Positions 18,001 to 23,737 of a stretch of DNA of 25,866 bases are shown in pieces. The stretch is from Fidelibacterota bacterium UBA2986. Its GTDB lineage: Bacteria > Fidelibacterota > Marinisomatia > Marinisomatales > AB-629-J13. The translations under genes and the position numbers were made by a program. The number at the start of each line of letters is the position of its first letter. The stretch's first letter is position 1. The stretch lies in the NCBI GenBank assembly GCA_002346675.1, contig DEAI01000013.1, positions 1 through 25,866 on the forward strand, in the 5' to 3' direction. The notes under the pieces were generated by a model. That model was not told the origin of the DNA, searched no databases, and saw nothing but the letters and a program-made list of their open reading frames with translations.

Positions 18001-20861
18001 TAAATACGCTCTACCTATGGAACAATCAGTTGACGGGTCCTTTATCCTCTAATATATCAAACCTTACATCATTGACAAAGCTCTCAATATCGGGAAATAA
18101 TCTGTCGGAAGAGATTCCCGAGAGTTTGTGTGAAATTTATCCTAACCTCACAACTTTTTATCTTGGTGATAATCAATTCTGTCCGCCCTATCCTTATTGC
18201 CTTACGGGGGATGACATTGGCTATCAGGATACCACGAACTGCGCGCCAGAAGTACTCCTTCCTCCAACAAATCTCCAGGCATCAGCTGTATTTAGTGATG
18301 GACAAGTTGATATAGACCTTATGTGGGAGATTCCACAGGAAAGTGATGATATTGTAATTAACTGGGACAACGGTGAGAACAATGATGGTATTGGTCTTAC
18401 AAATGGTGGTGATTGGTCCTATGCAGCTAAGTGGGATGCATCAGATATCTCTAGTTATGATGGCTATTATTTACATGCAGTTGACTTTTTCCCACGTGGA
18501 ATTTCTACAACCTTCACCTTGAAGATATGGATGGGTGAAAATGCAGGTATTTTATTATATGAGCAGGCGATCAACGATCCTGTGTATGAACAGTGGAACA
18601 CAGTAACCCTAGATTCTCCGGTTCAGATCGATGCATCTGATGAGCTGTGGATCGGGTTTGGTCTAAGCCAGCCAGCGGGAGAGTTTCCTGCAGGCTGTGA
18701 TAATGGTCCTGCAGTACCTTTCTACGGGGATTTATTGACATTGGATGGTACTGTGTGGGAATCTATGTCTGAGAGTTATAGTTTAAACTACAACTGGAAT
18801 ATACAGGGAATACTATCAGCAGGTGAAATAGGTGGTGAGTTTCATATGGTTCTATTGACTGATAACTATCCCGGAGAAACAACATGGGACCTTTTAGATG
18901 ATTCCGGAAACATCCTTGCCGCTGGTGGCCCCTATGATTCCGATACGACAGTCTTTGAGTTCAGTGCCACACTAGACCCGGGTAACTATATTTGGACTAT
19001 ATATGATCAATGGGGCGATGGGATATGTTGCGATTATGGTGAGGGCTCCTACGAGCTCTACCTGGATGATGTAGAGATCGCATCCGGAGGCGAATTCGGT
19101 GCCTCTGAGAGTGTAACATTTTCTATTGGTTCAGGAGCAGTTCTCTCCTCAGTAATTCTACCAGACCCGGTACGCATGGATAAGAGTTTGATTAAAAGAG
19201 GAGTTAATAGTAATCAGAAGGGGAAAATTCGTCAACGATATGATTTCACTCAAAATGAATTGGCCCTTGGACAGAACCCTGTTCTGTCCAATTTAAGGAA
19301 CAGCTATTCGAACCGTACGACGCTATCGGATTGGACGATAAGATCAAGGAAAAAACAGGCCACCTCCTTGTCTTCCCTTGATAATGAAAATCTTATTGTT
19401 CATAATAATGTCAACAGCTTTAGAACAGATCGAGAGAATGATACTTTCTTAATGGAAGGACACCTTGGTCCCTCAGATAACTCTATTCTAGCTACTCAAC
19501 TCTCACGGGCTTTCCTTAATTATAATATTTATAAAAATGATGACCTATTGGGTATGCCAACAGAGCCTAGCTATATTGATTATGGTGTCTCAGATGGTAT
19601 GTATTTTTATTCTGTAAGTGCGCTGTATGATGGTGGAGAATCTGATCATTCAAATCTGGTAGAAATTATTATTATAACAGGTTGTACTGACACAGAAGCA
19701 ACCAATTATAATCCGGAAGCAACCGTAGAAGATGGAAGTTGTGAGTATGATGTAAGTTTCACCTTGTCTTATTTATCTGGTTGGAACATGGTTGGACTAT
19801 CATTGCTGGTTGAAAATACTGGTTACTTGGATATATATCCTGATGCACAGACAAACACACTTTTTGCGTTTGATGGGGTATATCAAAATGAATCAGATTT
19901 GGTGCCGGGAACGGGATATTTGCTACGTTTTCAAACTGAGGGAGAAACCACAATCACCGGTACACCATTCTATGAGGTCATCACTACCCTTAATGAAGGG
20001 TGGAATATTATTTCTGGAATATCAGAGTCGGTCACTGCAGAGCAGATATACTCAACCGGTTTAGTTAGTGAAGGTACTCTATATGGATACAATGGTGTTT
20101 ATTATTTATCAGACAATGTAGAACCTGGAGTCGGATATTGGGCAAGGTCAAACACCGGAGGCGAACTTACCATCACAAATAACGGTCAGACATTAAGGTC
20201 TACTAATGATTTTCTTACTCTATTGTTGGAAGCAAACAAGATAGAGATCAGTTCAGGAGGATATAGCAGCAGCTTGTATTTTGGTATAGAGATAGATGAA
20301 GAAAATATCCTGAATTATAGTTTACCACCTTTATTTGAAGGAATAGACTTTGACGCCCGATTTGCCGGAGATTCGAAGGTTGTAACGGAATCAGGTGAAA
20401 TAGAGGTTGTAAACACAACTGAGACTCTGACCTTGAGCTATGATATTCTCATAGAGGCAGGAGAGCACATGAACTGGATTCTTACCTCCGAAAGTGGAAA
20501 TGATCATATTTTGGAAGGACATGGAGAGATCACTGTTCCAACAGCAGAAAGATTTGTTGTAAAGAGAGAGCCGGTTATTCCAACAACATTTGCTCTCCAC
20601 CAGAACTTTCCCAATCCATTCAATCCAGTTACAACACTCAGGTATGACCTGCCATCAGATGCTTTAGTAACTCTAACTATTTATGATATGCTTGGTAAAG
20701 AAATAACTCAACTTGTGAACACCACTCAACAAGTAGGATTTAAATCAGTCCAGTGGGACGCCACAGATAATACAGGTAGAGCTGTCAGTGCTGGAGTTTA
20801 CCTTTACCAGATAGAGGCAGGTGAGTTTGTGCAGACCAAGAAGATGGTTCTGTTGAAGTAG
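6018..20861 (+). CDS. Giant (4947-residue) T9SS-exported surface protein: tandem beta-helices, split FnIII/PKD domains, plant-type LRRs
   Basis: The frame is uninterrupted and starts with a signal peptide (MKNIYLLSIFLSSLFA). Two homologous modules, ~22-1342 and ~1347-2616, each have an entry TIQ-GIDAA / GDTVLVDEG / YYENL motif, an acidic DDDVEFDEDR signature (181 and 1509), a DUF1565-like start (~277 and ~1604), right-handed beta-helix repeats rich in NN and GGG, a DPNPWY turn, an ASH/Hydin-like Ig domain, a second helix and an APD-GAFES end. GCTDP…DDGSC linkers start at 1321, 2595 and 4555. FnIII domains at ~2621-2915, ~3202-3492 and ~4082-4553 each carry a large insert. A PKD (~2918-3196, WDFGDG at 3147) carries a ~190-residue jelly roll. 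A Rossmann/amidotransferase-like domain (~3493-3695), about ten plant-type LRRs (~3797-4061), two GWN modules (~4580-4720) and a T9SS tail (~4855-4947) complete it. It is likely an adhesin or polysaccharide-binding surface protein; no catalytic site is evident, and the ligand is unknown. Confidence 0.9.
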   Translation: MKNIYLLSIFLSSLFAVIHRVPHDRETIQDGIDAAELGDTVLVDEGIYYENLRINKEITLASYFLIDENLSHRDATIIDCHPDQIGENSSCVFIHPPSSGEIISPNLIGFTIQNGVGESVTENIETDDGYVEDSYYIGGGVAVDHCTPVIKYNYLRNNGVVETADRAGRTRRGGGIKLNNDDDVEFDEDRNGYYSTTQLTRDDVIIITNNIFENNYASSGSSVSANDFPGEVRLDSSVYDIYSEEFDGVSEYWVRSTDGLVSNVNSLGTEAAITEDVYVSPSGSNDNDGSSSSPYLTIDYALSRVYANMSHPVTIHLLDGVYSASETGERFPINMFRWISLNGSSMETSVLDGEGSAKNVISIYKTENITVSNLSVTGGNGTRGGGIFISHATPILNNVRAYNNYAHSGGGIFIQESDPVLTNIYIDNNSRRGILFQHTDAQVENLNVNNNECRGSSCNGGGIGIYYSNVTIIGGEVSYNDAGFVGGGFFIRNADLFLSDMLIHHNVAGLDNSHGHGGGGINMENSSPTIVNTEIYENNACVGNLSYCSGGGIRHKHGEGDPTLINVLIRNNYAYNAAGINLRYPKLINVTIVNNVAHSNYVVEGWARGNQAYVRSEAVIRNSIIWNDAGGIVLTDSWDESINDYPGIDNVSYSTVYDGYTGTEIQTEDPGFTGNYEATSSSCIDTGDPNPWYSDVDGTRSDIGWTRGAYISTTFNNNILEPVNEFNFGSVGGLGSFVNWRLFNFRETDMVIDGVNFNTESFSTESEFPIVIGPREAGQIAIFANNSTMGSVEDFMIINSEQLADGVGLNLSVNGSELDYALTGGIPTILEANTYTVVGDIYVDEGNSSYIAPGTKFLFDGPYSFKINGTINIDGAEDDSVYFMNSDPNVSDENKWLGIRLDGASSSSSINYARITGVHFDPESEDPDWELAGYAINIYNSDPSLSNIMVDHNYANIRLYTSSPTINNIHSIYSGRALIMQEYSFPVISNSKFNHNTGINVEIKDHSDPIFNNCEFSYNSNMDNNDGGAGVRSSFADGVTFNNCKFQYNQQLANGSAYSIARDDKGSVQLNNCLITNNEVHNPYNGRGGAISIFTNTAVFIRNTTIADNFTYSDNLDHELGAGISIASRLYGGPSLTYPKIALVNNIIYGNQVVFSDGSTENNQIVFSTSLIETDYEDWDGLPRGMSTLVFSHNNIQGGLDDFQWGSMDYYSPSEFIYWLDGNIDIEPAFNDDYTLSVNSPLIDQGTEVLYMEPWEDPWDSDWYQYYHNWDTYGGVGVAAYMNLPGDWDQYVIAYTDPSDYSGYAPDMGAFESSYVDQITGCTDPEADNYDPDATEDDGSCEYISAILIPEDYPTIQEGIDAAEPGDTVLVDEGIYYENLQINKEITLASHYILESDTSYIYSTIIDGSYYSESDEDSGPFGSCILFRPSENGDAISSKLTGFTIQNGQGTRVNDSSGEETITYRMGGGIMIDHSLPEITYNYIRNNGGGTENRSGRSRRGGGAAISNDDDVEFDEDRSEPYERTLLTRDDEIIFSNNIFENNDSETGKTFESIGFEGEVDFSYSAFDVFSSNYEDVSDYWIVKDGANTDYTSATGILGAITQDVWVSPNADGNDSSSTLGTEEDPFYTIDYALSRVYANEYNPVMLHLLDGEYSPTINEELFPIYMIEWVSLDGAGMDFTVLNGETTENGAGSMIIVYETGNISISNLSITGGSSQPGFRAGGINIHNSSSVILQSVKVVDNLYSGISIKEDQSNIIMDGLIVENNIGNCGGCLGGGIYILLSNPTINNSIIRNNTSHRGGGIYSINSDIEITNTIIDSNASDAEGGGLYFKNGFARIVGLNIKDNHGDGHQNSGGCVNDAGAGGIAILNTHMYMDNVQITGNTTYCSGAGMFIAGVPAGKMNIYTNVLISNNHADEYAGGIRYKQSNDSYNHFQNITIVANESELEYGATKCGGSCDNASFNNAIIRNNISTISEDPNVPNIPESNITYSNIEGVQTGETNIDVDSCFDPSSDDYSILDDSPCSNAGDPNPWYNNIDASRSDMGSTGGSFIDVNFYEYDFGEVGVFGSTVLWKLFNFRENGQHIVIDSVSFSGQNFSTQGYFPLTISNYESGEIPITFHSYPTGNISDTLKLFSSQLGNLITLDDGTIVSEGVNILLTGEAVGGNILNGEISGTLAGNFEYRVANDIIVPEDSLLVIESGAKLLFDGQYRLIVYGEIIAQGTFTDSIIFDNYNPDASNSEKWKGIVMFNSTNQSILEFIRVSNSLVWGGGDGEELYGGGLILNNADPIISHSVFNNNRTSGKGGGISIISSNPIMSNLLIKNNEGSKGGGIYVSNYGTEDFEVIITNVDIRDNLTGSWGIGGGLAADHSKVTLIKCNLIGNESNWGGSAVAGFSSGVTLINTTVVDNKACISGTCVSGYSPSGGAIMLHTPNFVSILNSIVWGNRDMDDSNEFGYGEEQFNQMGFALFPDEGNLAFSDIQNYELELSEIDRHWNGGCGEDHCWVDGDAINWVTEGNISIYPEFVDSENRDYNLSWENYPVQDSTMSPCIDAGTADYEVYGEVILELEPEEYTGSAPDIGAFESVYVITETVPGCTDPEAINYNPEATEDDGSCIYAGWPPANLQASVDSMNVQLTWNPPVDPNAIELFYDDGTYENHWYVNNPVLSTMQIAVGFTYQEDCFLNTGKFEMSFDPDATDFDWNVLGGSADGPDANDIIASGTTNLTGDPDGSWYFIDFGGIEIEADQWFYLSVQYRDGQTPDSDLYYCGGDETADDPYSWYTFDGLSWNNLLGTTDVMFRALISTEFVNSIVLDPMPSTPNPNATIMRADVQPQLDEHILAKITRAPTADPQITSPITRNLLGFNVYRDSDMIDFVNSTSAVDLALESGEYEYYVTAQYDGGESESSNSVTVLVYETHARFSAEPLTGVAPLTVEFIDQSYGGTSSIFQDDFESYSVGDFIDLVSDDWTTWSDDPGGAQDAQISSEQALSGSQSLKIESGDDIALLMGDETTGEYVVNFYYYVPMDHGAYFNFQHYEDLGTEWAVEVWFQDDDWGRIRVGGESTYFAYSHDSWTAIETMIDLDNDHAELWINGEFIHSWPWHWESGGTRTNQLGAINLYGGYETSFYVDDFSFESININSEIVSWDWDFGDGEGSSEHNPVHIYNVPGVYTVSLTVADENGTIDTEIKTDYINVEPSSNIVPPDNLQASVFDYTNVALSWDESPDSVVINWDSGINNDGVGLTNGGDWMYAARWIPDMIAGYDGYYLNSVNFFPRGPGTNYELRVWYGANAEVLIYQQLVTDPIIEEWNEINLDSPVQIDVSADLWIGFALSGQPEGEWAAGTDAGPAVPFYGDLLTLDGTLWESMSTSYGLNYNFNIQGLLTTSSRGLEIGNNPIVLENTRISTEKYYNNKTSINVGNLGQPENAWLVDPNTRDFLHYNVYRNDEIVGTTSEEWYDDMNVPEGLHQYYVTAQHNEGESEPSNTAEVTIVYDDFGILIIDLDPTPTGGALQDVLQNVYPDGVGLITSLDQNADFTGLDAVFILLGIYPNNTVIDSSSAQPLIDYINSGGNLYLEGGDVWFYDPGWQGGYDFGPEFGIVAIDDGSSDLSDLTGQGFLEGYSWSYFGENNWIDQMEPSDSTSFTIFRNDLEGYNCGIANNSGSYKTIGTSFEIANIGGDNLLEDALEGIIDFFDIGPAYQCNQGVTEYYDGYDWVECEEWVTDVSELDAGDLSVLVDIIEQNNLTEETSSLDYDNGNGIFEALELGEQLWYNGRLIRLNVFGNWNWEDPNFLYNLTIIPESFGGLSQLYYFDADNNQLSSLPESFGSLEQLEILWLSLNPLYNIPAPIFSLENLIKLGLAESNIENLPGEIGNLSNLSHLWLYDNQISGELPETIGNMNSLEVIHIFNNQFSGEVPPSIGNLTNLRILSFGNNQFSGEIPSAVWTLSDLEVVYLWGNEFTGEISSDIGNLSNVNNLQLSNNQLTGEIPEEIWDLVNLNTLYLWNNQLTGPLSSNISNLTSLTKLSISGNNLSEEIPESLCEIYPNLTTFYLGDNQFCPPYPYCLTGDDIGYQDTTNCAPEVLLPPTNLQASAVFSDGQVDIDLMWEIPQESDDIVINWDNGENNDGIGLTNGGDWSYAAKWDASDISSYDGYYLHAVDFFPRGISTTFTLKIWMGENAGILLYEQAINDPVYEQWNTVTLDSPVQIDASDELWIGFGLSQPAGEFPAGCDNGPAVPFYGDLLTLDGTVWESMSESYSLNYNWNIQGILSAGEIGGEFHMVLLTDNYPGETTWDLLDDSGNILAAGGPYDSDTTVFEFSATLDPGNYIWTIYDQWGDGICCDYGEGSYELYLDDVEIASGGEFGASESVTFSIGSGAVLSSVILPDPVRMDKSLIKRGVNSNQKGKIRQRYDFTQNELALGQNPVLSNLRNSYSNRTTLSDWTIRSRKKQATSLSSLDNENLIVHNNVNSFRTDRENDTFLMEGHLGPSDNSILATQLSRAFLNYNIYKNDDLLGMPTEPSYIDYGVSDGMYFYSVSALYDGGESDHSNLVEIIIITGCTDTEATNYNPEATVEDGSCEYDVSFTLSYLSGWNMVGLSLLVENTGYLDIYPDAQTNTLFAFDGVYQNESDLVPGTGYLLRFQTEGETTITGTPFYEVITTLNEGWNIISGISESVTAEQIYSTGLVSEGTLYGYNGVYYLSDNVEPGVGYWARSNTGGELTITNNGQTLRSTNDFLTLLLEANKIEISSGGYSSSLYFGIEIDEENILNYSLPPLFEGIDFDARFAGDSKVVTESGEIEVVNTTETLTLSYDILIEAGEHMNWILTSESGNDHILEGHGEITVPTAERFVVKREPVIPTTFALHQNFPNPFNPVTTLRYDLPSDALVTLTIYDMLGKEITQLVNTTQQVGFKSVQWDATDNTGRAVSAGVYLYQIEAGEFVQTKKMVLLK
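6078..9977 (+). repeat. Beta-helix module, copy 1 of an internal duplication
   Basis: This encodes residues ~21-1320 of the giant protein and is collinear with copy 2 (10056-13799) from the entry motif to the APD-GAFES end. DNA identity is high at the start (the stretch encoding GIDAAE-GDTVLVDEGIYYEN) and around DDDVEFDEDR, and lower in the helix repeats. It points to an internal duplication with later divergence. Confidence 0.8.
10056..13799 (+). repeat. Beta-helix module, copy 2 of an internal duplication
   Basis: This encodes residues ~1347-2594 of the giant protein. It has the same order of motifs as copy 1. Its core (about 11,100-13,100) is visibly more AT-rich than the gene ends: one sampled 60-base line has 30% GC, against 43% for a sampled line in the protease gene. 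A third, more diverged homologue opens the gene at 23784. Confidence 0.8.
20560..20861 (+). repeat. Sorting-domain DNA repeat (third of three copies)
   Basis: The last ~300 bp of the giant gene closely resemble 94-381 and 4559-4860. The stretch reading GTAAAGAGAGAGCCGG, then TTATTCC, is shared with the protease copy nearly base for base, and the NFPNPFNP and KKMVLLK codons are shared with the first copy. Such repeats can support recombination between passenger genes. Confidence 0.75.
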
Positions 20862-20902
20862 ACCCTCTTTTAATTAGGTAGGGCTACTACTTTTTCTATT
20901 AG

Positions 20903-20938
20903 AAACCCCCGATTTAGCGTCGGGGGTTTTCTTTTTTT
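20903..20938 (+). terminator. Strong rho-independent terminator after the giant gene
   Basis: A perfect 10-bp stem, AAACCCCCGA (20903-20912) with TCGGGGGTTT (20920-20929), closes a seven-base loop, and is followed by TTCTTTTTTT. It lies about 40 bp after the stop codon and separates the giant gene from the cyclase. Confidence 0.95.
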
Positions 20939-21076
20939 AATCACTGCAAGTTAGACTTCCTTACTTAATTAAATACAAAATATGATAAACTGTTTGGAAT
21001 AGAAGTCATCATAAATGGTCTTATATTCCACATAAAACAGATAAAATCAATAATTTAATTTGTTTTAAATTAATCT

Positions 21077-23395
21077 ATGGCAGAAGGTTCTAAACCGAAA
21101 AGAAGACTTGCCGCAATTGTATTTACCGATATAGTTGGCTTTACAAAACTCTCATCACAGGACGAGACAAAAGCAGCTGAACTTATCAAGCGACAGAGAG
21201 ACCTTTTGACCCCTATAATTCAGTCTCACGATGGTGAGCTCTTAAAAGAAATGGGGGATGGGATGCTCCTATCATTTCACAGTGCAACCAGCGCGGTTGA
21301 GTGTTCCATAGAGATCCAGGAGATCGCAAATACAATTGATGACCTGAACCTGAGGATCGGTGTTCACCAGGGTGAGGTGATCATAGATGGGAAAGATATT
21401 ATTGGGGATGACGTAAATGTTGCTGCGAGGATAGAGCCATTCTCTGCTCCCGGGGGTATCGCCATTTCCAATAAGGTCCAGCAGGACATTGCCAGTAACG
21501 CAAAGTTTGAGACTAAGCTGGTTGGAAAGCCAAAGCTTAAGGGTGTAGGTCAGGACATCACAGTTTACTGTATAGTCTCTCAGGGGCTCCCTGAAACGGT
21601 ACTCTCTGAGGTCTCTGCAAAGCTTGAGAAACAAACCCCAATATGGTACTATATCTTACCTGCGGTCATTTTAATAGCAATAACAACATACTTTGTTATT
21701 CCAAAGAAACCATCGATTGCATCAATAGCTGTCATGTATATGGAGATAAGAGGAAACGAAGAGGACCAGTACCTTGAGACCATAACAGAGGACATTATTT
21801 TTGACCTCTCAAGCGCAATGCCGGGAAAGCTGAAAGTGTCTGAGTCCGGCGCTGTAGCTAAATTAAAGAATACAAATATGGAGACCTCTGAGCTTGCAAA
21901 GGGTCTGGGTGTGGAGTATGTTTTTCGTAGCAGCCTACAGAGATATGGTGATGGCTTTAATCTTCGCTGCAGATTGGTTGAGGCATCGTCCGGAACTGAC
22001 AAATTCATAAATAAATGGTTTATTGAGGCAAACAGCCTCCAGTCCATCGTTAGTGTCCTTGTAGAAAATATAATCAACGGTCTGGACCTAAATATTGAAG
22101 GTGGACTGACTAAGATTGAGTATAACCCTGAGGCATATAATTTATATCTAAAATCTAAAGATCTCTATGCCCGCAGTAAGAGCTATGAGGGAACCAAACA
22201 ATCTATACATTTAATGGAAGACGCAATTGCCCTTGATGATAAGTTGATCTCAGCTCAGCTCAGGTTGGGGATAATGTACTATGATAATGGAGAATATGAC
22301 AGGGCAGGGAAATTGTATGAAAGGGCCCTAAAAAAGAGCAAGCAACTGGAGGACAATTCCAATATCGCAGAGTCTCTACGAAAGCAGGGAGCACTATTTC
22401 GAAAACTGCGCAACTATGATGAGTCTCTAGAAAAATTTAATGAGGCCCTTTCAATTTTTAGGGTTATGAACGACAAGAGCAATATTGCAAAATCGATGAA
22501 CAGCATTGCTATATTATATTATAGAACCAAGCGTCTCGATGAGGCACTTGAGTACTGGCTTCTAGCCTATAATACCGCCAAGGAGTTTGACGATAAACTA
22601 AAATTATCAAAATATGTAAACAATATAGGGATATGGTATTGGAAAGACTTTCAATACTCAAAGGCCATTGACTATTACAATGAGAGTCTTCTGATAAAGG
22701 AAGAGCTTGGAGACACAAGGAACTATGGAAAGACACTTCACAATATTGGCAAGGTATATTATGATATGGGTGATTTCGTCAATTCTATTGAATTCTTTAA
22801 CAGAAGTATTGAGCTAAAAGAAAAACTCAATGACAAAAAAGGGCTGAAAGCTAGTCTCCTAAAATTAGGCGAAGCGTACTTTGAAAATGAAGACTATACT
22901 GACGCGCTATCTAATTTCAAGAGATCACTCTCCATAACTAAAACTTTTGATGATATCTATGATATCTCTGATAGACATTTGGCAATTGGTATGTCCCACT
23001 TTAATCTCTCTAGCTATGATAGCGCAGCATACTATTTAAATATGAGTGACAGTATCTATATTGATTATCCAATTAACAGGCTGACTGTTTTGTCATGGAT
23101 TGCGATAACCTCATCAGAGGACGGTGAGACAGAAAAAACAAAAACCTTTGTTAAAGAGTTTGAAGAGATATATAAAGACAACGACCCTGATAATAAACAA
23201 ATAATTTCGATCAACTGGAATATGTATAAAGTTTATAATTCACTAGAGAGATCAAAGACCGCAAAGGAGCACCTTGAGAATGCATATTTAGAGCTGAAAT
23301 CACGCTCAAAAAATATTAAGGACAAGAGCGATAGAAATCAGTATTTATCATCAAAGCTGAATCAGAAGATCACAGAAGCCTGGGAAAGCCTCTAA
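21077..23395 (+). CDS. Membrane-anchored class III adenylate cyclase with TolB-like and TPR regions
   Basis: The 772-residue protein makes cAMP from ATP, judging by a complete class III active site in residues ~10-165: metal-binding Asp18 (FTDIVGFT) and Asp61 (EMGDGM), adenine-selecting Lys57 and Asp107, and transition-state Asn114 and Arg118 (VNVAARIE). One membrane helix follows (~189-208, IWYYILPAVILIAITTYFVI). Next is a TolB-N/FlgO-like region (~213-342; compare EDQYLETITEDIIFDLS and LGVEYVFRSSLQR), then about seven TPRs spaced ~40 residues apart (~350-745). The cyclase must face the cytoplasm, so the TolB/TPR part is probably periplasmic and may sense a partner or stress; two lysines just after the helix leave some doubt about topology. 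The start is chosen because the cyclase domain begins at once; no Shine-Dalgarno is clear. It is monocistronic between terminators. CRP-like sites lie downstream, before the next gene. Confidence 0.9.
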   Translation: MAEGSKPKRRLAAIVFTDIVGFTKLSSQDETKAAELIKRQRDLLTPIIQSHDGELLKEMGDGMLLSFHSATSAVECSIEIQEIANTIDDLNLRIGVHQGEVIIDGKDIIGDDVNVAARIEPFSAPGGIAISNKVQQDIASNAKFETKLVGKPKLKGVGQDITVYCIVSQGLPETVLSEVSAKLEKQTPIWYYILPAVILIAITTYFVIPKKPSIASIAVMYMEIRGNEEDQYLETITEDIIFDLSSAMPGKLKVSESGAVAKLKNTNMETSELAKGLGVEYVFRSSLQRYGDGFNLRCRLVEASSGTDKFINKWFIEANSLQSIVSVLVENIINGLDLNIEGGLTKIEYNPEAYNLYLKSKDLYARSKSYEGTKQSIHLMEDAIALDDKLISAQLRLGIMYYDNGEYDRAGKLYERALKKSKQLEDNSNIAESLRKQGALFRKLRNYDESLEKFNEALSIFRVMNDKSNIAKSMNSIAILYYRTKRLDEALEYWLLAYNTAKEFDDKLKLSKYVNNIGIWYWKDFQYSKAIDYYNESLLIKEELGDTRNYGKTLHNIGKVYYDMGDFVNSIEFFNRSIELKEKLNDKKGLKASLLKLGEAYFENEDYTDALSNFKRSLSITKTFDDIYDISDRHLAIGMSHFNLSSYDSAAYYLNMSDSIYIDYPINRLTVLSWIAITSSEDGETEKTKTFVKEFEEIYKDNDPDNKQIISINWNMYKVYNSLERSKTAKEHLENAYLELKSRSKNIKDKSDRNQYLSSKLNQKITEAWESL

Positions 23396-23500
23396 AAAAT
23401 CTAGGCTTCCTATAGCAGATACAAAGGGGAGGGTCTGCCTAGACCGATAAGATAGCGCTCTTAGGCTAGCTCATATAAAAAAAACAGTTTGGAATAAATA
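23396..23500 (+). other. Post-cyclase region with overlapping inverted repeats, no gene
   Basis: This stretch is clearly richer in G and C than the AT-rich DNA that follows. It holds a small hairpin GGTCT-gcct-AGACC (23432-23445). GCCTAG (23437-23442) can instead pair with CTAGGC (23401-23406) or, in part, with TAGGC (23462-23466). No T run follows these stems. It may be a structured 3' end or a small RNA, but nothing recognisable is present. Confidence 0.3.
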
Positions 23501-23501
23501 A

Positions 23502-23534
23502 AAAGGGAAAGCCAAGCAAGTTGGCTTTCCCTTT
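23502..23534. terminator. Perfect 14-bp hairpin, probable terminator (better T tract on the minus strand)
   Basis: AAAGGGAAAGCCAA (23502-23515) pairs perfectly with TTGGCTTTCCCTTT (23521-23534) around GCAAG. On the plus strand the stem ends in CTTT and then CATCC, a weak tail for the cyclase transcript. On the minus strand it is followed by TTTTTATTTATT, a good tail, although no minus-strand gene was found nearby. It may act in both directions. Confidence 0.7.
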
Positions 23535-23644
23535 CATCCACATAGCTCTAAAACCAAGGAGTTTTCGTAAATACGAATAAATTAAGAGCTTTTCATATAA
23601 TTAGATAGGCATTTAATATTATTTTGCATTTAGAATGACAAATG

Positions 23645-23660
23645 TGTGATGTGGGACACT
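23645..23660 (+). promoter_or_regulatory. Second CRP-like operator, imperfect
   Basis: TGTGATGTGGGACACT matches the CRP core at 8 of 10 positions. Its centre lies 41 bp upstream of the centre of the perfect site at 23686-23701, about four helical turns, so two dimers could sit on the same face of the DNA. It could be a chance match. Confidence 0.35.
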
Positions 23661-23685
23661 AATATTTTTTATTTTATTTTTAATT

Positions 23686-23701
23686 TGTGATATGTATCAC
23701 A
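23686..23701 (+). promoter_or_regulatory. CRP-type operator, perfect TGTGA-N6-TCACA
   Basis: TGTGATATGTATCACA is an exact match to the symmetrical CRP core, with AT-rich flanks (ATT before, TAA after) as in the known consensus. It is centred about 80 bp before the predicted start of the downstream beta-helix gene (23784). That is close to class I activator positions (-71.5 or -82.5, given uncertainty in the start site). A class III adenylate cyclase gene lies immediately upstream. No CRP gene is in the window, so the binding protein is inferred. Confidence 0.7.
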
Positions 23702-23737
23702 TAATCACCCTCACCAAACCACTATAAATACCAATTC

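Noticed and set aside
6018..20861. Possible frameshift or assembly fusion creating the giant frame
   Set aside because: The frame is continuous from a signal peptide with a good ribosome site to a T9SS tail and terminator, and domain order is sensible throughout. No break was seen, though long-read confirmation would settle it.
20981..21027. TATGAT and TATATT as possible -10 boxes for the cyclase
   Set aside because: No -35 box at a fitting distance was found, and the region is AT-rich enough for such hexamers by chance.
21272..22077. Two minus-strand open frames of 120 and 142 codons within the cyclase gene
   Set aside because: They lie wholly inside a gene with a complete, recognisable active site and membrane helix on the other strand. 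Their translations show no motif, and no ribosome site is seen.
23375..23410. Hairpin overlapping the cyclase stop codon (GAAGCCT/AGGCTTC)
   Set aside because: The stem is short, two alternative left arms compete, and no T run follows, so it was not called a terminator by itself.
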